Part shown: one piece after another, positions 58,964-64,000 of the stretch
Layout of the letters: every line of letters starts with the position of its first letter
Position numbering within the stretch: the first letter of the stretch is position 1
Origin: Phaeotremella fagi
Lineage: Eukaryota; Basidiomycota; Tremellomycetes; Tremellales; Phaeotremellaceae
Direction of reading: 5' to 3'
DNA length: 64,000 nt
NCBI GenBank assembly: GCA_001599715.1
Contig: BCHU01000017.1
Span: 1 to 64,000, forward strand
Notes under the pieces: model-generated
Database searches by the model: none
What the model was told of the DNA's origin: nothing
The model's input: only the letters and a program-made list of their open reading frames with translations
Made by a program: the position numbers and the translations under genes

Positions 58964-59615
58964 ATGTCGCTTCAACGTGTAAACCAAGACGCTACTTCAG
59001 CTAATACCTCCATCAACGACACCTCTGAGCTGTTCCAAGAAGCTCTCATTGATTTATTAGACAGAATTACAACCTCCCCTCACTACTCAGTACTTGTGTC
59101 AAAAATTTATGGGTCATTTTGCAACCTCTCCAGCAATTTCGAATTCAGTGAAACATCAGACAGAGGTATTGGGAAATACCAATCAAAGAACAAAACTCAA
59201 GATATCTTAGATCTCACATACATTTCTGGGGCTGCTTATGATTATCATAAAACAAACAACTTAACCTCAAACTATCCTTGGAGTGTTCTCAACATCTCCA
59301 AAAGAGCTGATCAGTTACGTGAGTTAATGGAGGGAAAAGAAATGTCAGACAAAGAGTTAGTGTTGAACTTCCATCGATCGATACAACTGTACTGTAATAC
59401 TCTTTAAAACCGATAACTGATGTAAAACTTATAGGGCCAAAACCCTTCAAGCAGACATTGATACAGCTCGTGCGGCGATGCTCATGAAGAGAAAAGAGGA
59501 TGGCGATTTCAGAAATACTTTGGATGGCTTGGGGGTAACTGGGGGAGTCATTGCTGGAGGTTATTTGTTTTGGCATGTTGTTTCTCATTTAGCTGAAATG
59601 GGAAGAGATGCTTGA
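58964..59615 (+). CDS. Tandem family copy E: SPHY/YPWS protein with hydrophobic tail
   Basis: Exon 1 58964-59355, exon 2 59435-59615, same split Glu codon. The protein starts MSLQRVNQDATSANTS, then ELFQEALIDLLDRITTSPHYSVL, FEFSETSDRGIGKYQSKNK, QDILDLTYISGAAYDYHK, LTSNYPWSVLNISKRADQ, RELMEGKEMSDKE, and after the intron AKTLQADIDTARAAMLMKRK. The tail GVTGGVIAGGYLFWHVVSHL is hydrophobic and followed by a few polar residues, again like a tail anchor. About 190 residues. It is the closest relative of the broken copy F; their coding regions and 3' flanks align almost base for base in long stretches, indicating a recent duplication. Confidence 0.78.
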
Positions 59616-59898
59616 TCATTTCCGTACAAGTGCCGTGGTATGTAACAATCTGTGTTTCTTTGCCCAAAGCTTTCCTGCCGTTTGCAAATTATGGTATACT
59701 GTATATGCCCCTGAGTTTGTGCTGGACAATCGATAATGCTCTCTGACTAGGACAATCGTATAGCTTCTCTACTTCTTTTGTTGAACGATCTTTAGGCTTC
59801 TCATCCAGCTGCTAAACCCCGAAATACAGTCGTTATCCTTATCTAATGAAAACAATTGCCGAAATTCTATGAATTTAATGCCTAATCACCTGACATGA

Positions 59899-59981
59899 TT
59901 TGTGAACAGAGGATTGTTGTCTTCTAGGGCGGACCTCCAAAAGGTGCGAAATATAGTGTAGACACCGTGAAAATTTCTTTT
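59899..59981 (+). repeat. Duplicated upstream block, copy before gene F
   Basis: Second copy of the block at 57560-57640, with the core CTAGGGCGGACCTCCAAAA at about 59924-59942 and similar flanks on both sides (TTTGTGAACAGAGGATTG versus TTTATGAATAAAAGGACTG). It precedes pseudogene copy F. Confidence 0.7.
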
Positions 59982-60037
59982 CGTACATGGCTTGAGCACC
60001 AAAAACTCTTCTTCGCCACTTCTCACAAGAACATCAA

Positions 60038-60747
60038 AATGGCGCTTCAACGTGAGAATCAAGAAGCCTCAGCTAGTACCTCCTTGAACAACACCTCAAC
60101 CTCTGAGCTGTTCCAAGAAGCTCTCACTGATCTATTAGACAGAATCAAAATCTCCCCTCACTACTCAGACCTTGGGTCAAAAGTCCATGAGTCATGATGC
60201 AACCTCTCTAACAATTTCGACTTCGGTGAATTATCAGACAGAGGTGTCTGGAAATACCAATCAAAGAACAAATCTCAAGATATGATAGATCTTACATACA
60301 TTTCTGAGGGTTCTCTCAATTTCCATATCAAGAACAACTTGACTTCAAACTACCCATGGAGCCTTTTGAAAATATCTCAAAGAGCTAGTCGGTTAGTTGG
60401 GTTATTGAGCGGTGATGGAATGTCAGATAAAGAGTGAGTTTCCATCTTCCATCGAACGATATTGTATCCTATCGTCAAGTAACACTCTCCAAGACCAGCA
60501 ACTAACGTAAACTGATAGGGCCGAAACCCTCCAAACAGATATCGAAACAGCTCGTAAGAAGATGCTCATCAAGAGATAAGAGGATGGCGGTCTCAGTGTT
60601 AACAAAGCTTTGCACGGCTTGAAAGTAACTGGGGAAGTGGTTAGTGCAAGGGTTTGCTTGTTTTTCGAAGTCATTTCTCATTTTTCAGAAACTTTGAGAG
60701 AAGTTCATCGAGAGATTGGTCGGGAGATTGGGGAGATTTTACAGTAG
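60038..60747 (+). pseudogene. Tandem family copy F: degenerate copy with two nonsense codons
   Basis: The frame opens MALQRENQEASASTSLNN and runs through ELFQEALTDLLDRIKISPHY, but stops at a TGA at 60195-60197 where copy E has a Phe codon in GSFCNLS. Beyond it the frame remains readable (FDFGELSDRGVWKYQSKNK, LTSNYPWSLLKISQRASR). The exon boundaries of copy E are kept (exon 1 to 60433, exon 2 from 60519). A second nonsense codon, TAA at 60577-60579, stands where E has the Lys of MKRKEDG. The rest runs to a TAG at 60745-60747. Splice sites and most of the reading frame are intact, so inactivation looks recent. A short truncated product from the first 52 codons cannot be excluded. Confidence 0.82.
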
Positions 60748-61274
60748 TTAAGTTTACACGTATGAGTACCGTAGTATGCAATAGTCTGTGTTTTCTCTCA
60801 TGCCTGTAGTCAATCTTTCTCCGGGAAATTTCCTGTCACTCGCACAGTCGTGTAAATGCCATTGCTCCCAGTGTACTTGTACCGTGAATTACGGCCACAA
60901 ACTCTGAAATCGGGATAGACCAAGTAATCTCTCAACTTCTTTTGTTAAAAGGTAGCCTCTCGTCCAGTTCATAAATCCCGATCGTTGTGTTCTTCTTGCT
61001 TTCCGAATCAATCGACCTCAAGTTCCGATTTGACCGTTTATCTCCTTTGACAACGTTTTATACAGTATGTGGCAGTCCACAGCACAAACATCTTTGCATG
61101 CTCGATAGTCTAACCTTTGTTCTACTAAACGAGTAGGATTCTCATGGTGTGTTTCTCCTTTGATACAACCAAAATGACACTGACTATGTCTTCTTTCCGT
61201 TTGGGGTCATATTTGGAGCCAACAAGTTTTTCCCCCCTGTTGATTATAATACTATAACTTTCACCTTCCCAATC
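60748..61274. other. 3' flank of copy F and promoter of RING gene 1
   Basis: 527 bp. The first ~240 bp resemble the DNA after copy E (59616-59825): GTACCGTAGTATG versus GTGCCGTGGTATG, and ACTTCTTTTGTTRAA in both. The rest is unique. No other gene. Confidence 0.5.
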
Positions 61275-62308
61275 ATGTCGAGTTCTCAAGGCCAAACTAC
61301 AAGTAATACCATACTCTCGACTGACGAGTTACGTCGACTTGGTGAGTGATTGACCATCGATTGAACTACAGTTCATGGTGATATAAATAATTTGCCACCG
61401 ACTGAAAATTACTGTACTGTAGGTTATCGCGTCCAAGGGATAGAAAACATTCAGAATTACTTTGAATCAGAGTTCAAGTTCGAATATGATCAAGAAGAAG
61501 TCACTCAAGACTTGCGGGAAGTCGCTACTTGTACCCTGTGCTCTCAACTCACGTAAGTGACGCAAAATTTGTGAATTGTGAATATCCCTCTGACGACGTA
61601 ATATTGGCATTCAGCTTGGATAGTCGAATCATTGTAACCAAGCACATATTTGGAAAGCTTTGTTTCTGCGGTAGCCACTACACGAATATTACTGGTTCTG
61701 CCAACGTCTCCTGTTTACACATATTCTGTGGTCAATGCATAAAACAGCATACGGATCGACCAGTAAGTCAAATGCTCCTTTGTCTTCAGGGGAAAAGTGG
61801 CATCCTCTTGTGCTGATAATGTGTGTTTCTCTGCTTTGAAGGGAGTCGGAACCAGATGTCCCGATTGTCGAAACCATATTGATCGACTGCTTCCCAGTCA
61901 TCATTTAAACAGCTTAGCAGATTGGATCGTTAGGAAGGTTAGTACTGATGGAGACGAGATTAAAGAGCCACTGGTCCCGATTAGAAGAGGAACTCGTTAC
62001 AACAAGGAAGAAGAGCCGGAAGAGGAGGAATCCAGGGATCCAGAAGTCAGGGAGATAGAATTCTTTAGCGAGGTAAAGTTTAACCAAAGAAAAGCGTGAG
62101 TACTATGGTACAAACGGGACCACCGAGGTTGACTTCCGCTTTATACAGAAATCACCAGAGAGTCTTACAAAAGATGTGGCAAGAGGGTTCCAGATACACG
62201 ACCTGTCAGATGCTCGATGAGGACATGCCTCCGCTTTATAAACCCGAGGAATCTCCTCCTGAAAAAGATACTTATTGGGCAGATGGACGTCTTAGATACA
62301 GAGCGTGA
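61275..62308 (+). CDS. RING-finger protein 1 (C3HC4), probable E3 ubiquitin ligase
   Basis: Spliced protein of about 245 residues with five or six exons. It starts MSSSQGQTTSNTILSTDELRR, followed by GYRVQGIENIQNYFESEF and DQEEVTQDLREVATCTLCSQ, which gives the first Cys pair. An intron leads to NITGSANVSCLHIFCGQC (C-x-H-x2-C-x2-C), and after another intron GTRCPDCRNHIDRLLPSHHL supplies the last pair. A helical linker (LNSLADWIVRKV) and an acidic stretch (YNKEEEPEEEESRDPE) follow. The last exon adds NHQRVLQKMWQEGSRYTTCQ and ends GRLRYRA. All eight zinc ligands are present. It lies directly downstream of the tandem family array and upstream of a second RING gene on the same strand. Target unknown. 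Confidence 0.78.
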
Positions 62309-62601
62309 GGTGAAATAGGAGCTTTGGAATGATTTTGAATGCATGAAAGGATTATTGTCGTGATCGCATGCCTCAACAGCGTCCTTGAATGGAGCATAAA
62401 AATCTGATTTTCTGTACAGTTGCCACGGATGACAGTCTTGAGTATTTTTACACTTTATGCAAAAAACCATGACCTGCATGACCATCAAGGAGCTTGTAGA
62501 GTACAGACGAGACTCAATGTAATAGACCTCTCGGCACTAAATCATTCATCAGTGCAACAAAGGAGATTAAAAACCATTCCCAAAGAGAGAATTTTTAACC
62601 T
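62309..62601. other. Spacer between the RING genes
   Basis: About 290 bp that may hold the promoter and 5' exon of RING gene 2, whose start is uncertain. No site is claimed. Confidence 0.35.
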
Positions 62602-63949
62602 TTGATGTCGAGATGGTTAAGTCTTCTGAGCACTAAACTGATAGCCAACAGTCGAGCAATATATTCTACCAGAACTTCCTTTTCACGTATCCAAGAACGA
62701 AACGGCGGTGCAACCACTGTCTTACCGTTGAAAGCAGGAAGACTTAAAATGTATGCCGAGGACAGTAAGTATTCTGAACAGGCTAGGGCAGTCCACCGAC
62801 TGACAGAGTGACTCCAAAAAGAGCAAGAGCTGAACGATATATTCCAGCAAAAACTGAAATCCCTCAGTCCCACAGAAACTCCAGATGCGTACGAAGATTT
62901 CTTCAGAATCACGACGAACTGTGGTGTCTGTTCTAGTTATCCGTAAGTTTCATATCTGCACATGTATAGCTCGCCTCATGACTAGATTGGTATCGACGAT
63001 GCCCTTCACCCCAGGTGATAAAGTCAAGAAAACGAATTTGGAATCATGTGCCCATTCGTTTTGTAGAATATGTATTTCCAAATGGGCGAAACGGTTGGTA
63101 AGTTCATTTCAATACTTTTATTTCCAGTAGTCAGACCTAGTCTGACCAGAGCCCAAAGATGAAAGTTGCAAAGAGACATAAAGAAAAGGCTATACTAACC
63201 TGTCCAACATGTCGAGCACCGTTTCAGAACTTGGCATGCTGTGATGCGGCTGATAACTTCCTGGACTCTCATATAAGTGAGATCAGTGAGAGAAAATACA
63301 GAAAGTACAAAAAGAGGTTAAGGTCAGTGCCCATTCTTTTGTAAATTGACTAGTCGTACATGAGTGACTGAGGTGGCTTTGTAGGAAAGCGAAAAAGGAA
63401 TGGGATACTGGGAAATACTACCTGTCCGATGATTCAGCTACGAGTTCCGAGTCCGAACTCGAAGAGGAGGAGGAAGGGGAACATGAAGATGAAGATCAGG
63501 CAGATTCAGAACAAGTCCCAGCACCAGAATCGACTACACACGACTGGTTTTCGGCCTATACAGTGCCACCCAACGGTGTCGATGAATACGGATCTGAAAT
63601 TCCCACTGGGGATACACGTGAAGCTGTTCCAATGATTATAAATGGAGCTTCTACGTGGCAGCTTGTGACACCTCAAGCTCGACCTCAAGCTCAAACCCAA
63701 ACCCATGATCAGTATTCAAGTACGCACCACTCCTCAACAGACGTATTCCAATACCTTGACCAAGATCAAGATCAACATCAAGGATGGCGCCAAACTCAAG
63801 CCTACTCCAATGTCTCCCAATACTTGGATCCTGATCAAGACACCTACAATGCTCAGCCCACCGGACACCTACAATACAGATATCATGATTCGGGGAACCA
63901 CGACGATAGATACGATGAACATGGATATTATTCGCAGGACGAGTATTAA
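62602..63949 (+). CDS. RING-finger protein 2 (C3HC4) with acidic and Gln/Asp-rich C-terminus
   Basis: The core is firm, the start is not. The first exon may begin at 62602 (MMSRWLSLLSTKL) or at the later Met at 62750 (MYAED); an intron with donor GTAAGTAT removes an in-frame TGA at 62809-62811. Then QELNDIFQQKLKSLSP, AYEDFFRITTNCGVCSS (first Cys pair), an intron, NLESCAHSFCRICISKWAKR (C-x-H-x2-C-x2-C), an intron, and KAILTCPTCRAPFQNL (last pair). The loops between ligand pairs are longer than in standard RING domains. A helical part (ADNFLDSHISEISERKYRKY) precedes an acidic run (SSESELEEEEEGEHEDEDQ) and a low-complexity Gln/Asp/Tyr/His tail with repeated YLD[QP]DQD phrases, ending YYSQDEY at 63949. 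The order RING, helix, acidic run is shared with RING protein 1, so the two may be old paralogues. Confidence 0.72.
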
Positions 63950-64000
63950 GGGAACTGGTTTGAAGGGTTGTACGGTGTTTTCTTTCACTTACGAGTACGA

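Noticed and set aside
62750..62830. In-frame TGA in RING gene 2 taken as evidence of a pseudogene
   Set aside because: It lies within a plausible intron with a GTAAGTAT donor and CTGAC branch site, and the frame resumes downstream.

Overview
The window is the end of a basidiomycete yeast chromosome, most likely from Tremellomycetes (Cryptococcus/Kwoniella-like). It begins with tandem CCCCCTAA (TTAGGGGG on the other strand), the telomere unit known from Cryptococcus. Nearly every gene is cut by short introns (about 35-75 nt) with GTRNGT donors, a CTRAC-like branch site and a TAG/CAG acceptor. All gene models below were spliced by eye from reading-frame continuity and family motifs, so gene ends are firmer than individual exon borders.

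Region 1 (1 to about 43.4 kb) is a subtelomeric accessory block rich in uptake and catabolic genes. It holds seven MFS transporters: three of the Dal5/Fen2 type, two related Tet/SLC46-like proteins, one sugar porter and one intronless orphan. It also holds two convergent M20 Gly-Xaa carboxypeptidases, two neighbouring Zn2Cys6 regulators, an aldo-keto reductase fused to RidA, a long membrane-anchored amidohydrolase, a GH38 alpha-mannosidase divergent from the sugar porter, an isochorismatase-like hydrolase, an HSL-type alpha/beta hydrolase, a secreted GH79 beta-glucuronidase and an extended SDR dehydrogenase/epimerase. COA6 and a GST lie inside this block. The gene content suggests scavenging of peptides, amides/ureides and glycans, with local regulators.

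Region 2 (44.2 to 53.3 kb) is core genome: a PPxY-containing hypothetical protein, a THOC3/Tex1-like WD40 protein, a mitochondrial GTP:AMP phosphotransferase and the large NAD-specific glutamate dehydrogenase.

Region 3 (53.3 to 64 kb) starts with a 2-kb gene-poor, low-complexity stretch. It continues with a tandem array of five copies (four apparently intact, one with two nonsense codons) of a two-exon gene family that I do not recognise. All copies share an intron at the same codon and phase, an SPH[F/Y] motif and an [N]FPWS-like motif, and three end in a hydrophobic tail. The array is followed by two C3HC4 RING-finger genes. It is the best candidate for something undescribed in this window. 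No tRNA, rRNA, CRISPR array or transposon was recognised.
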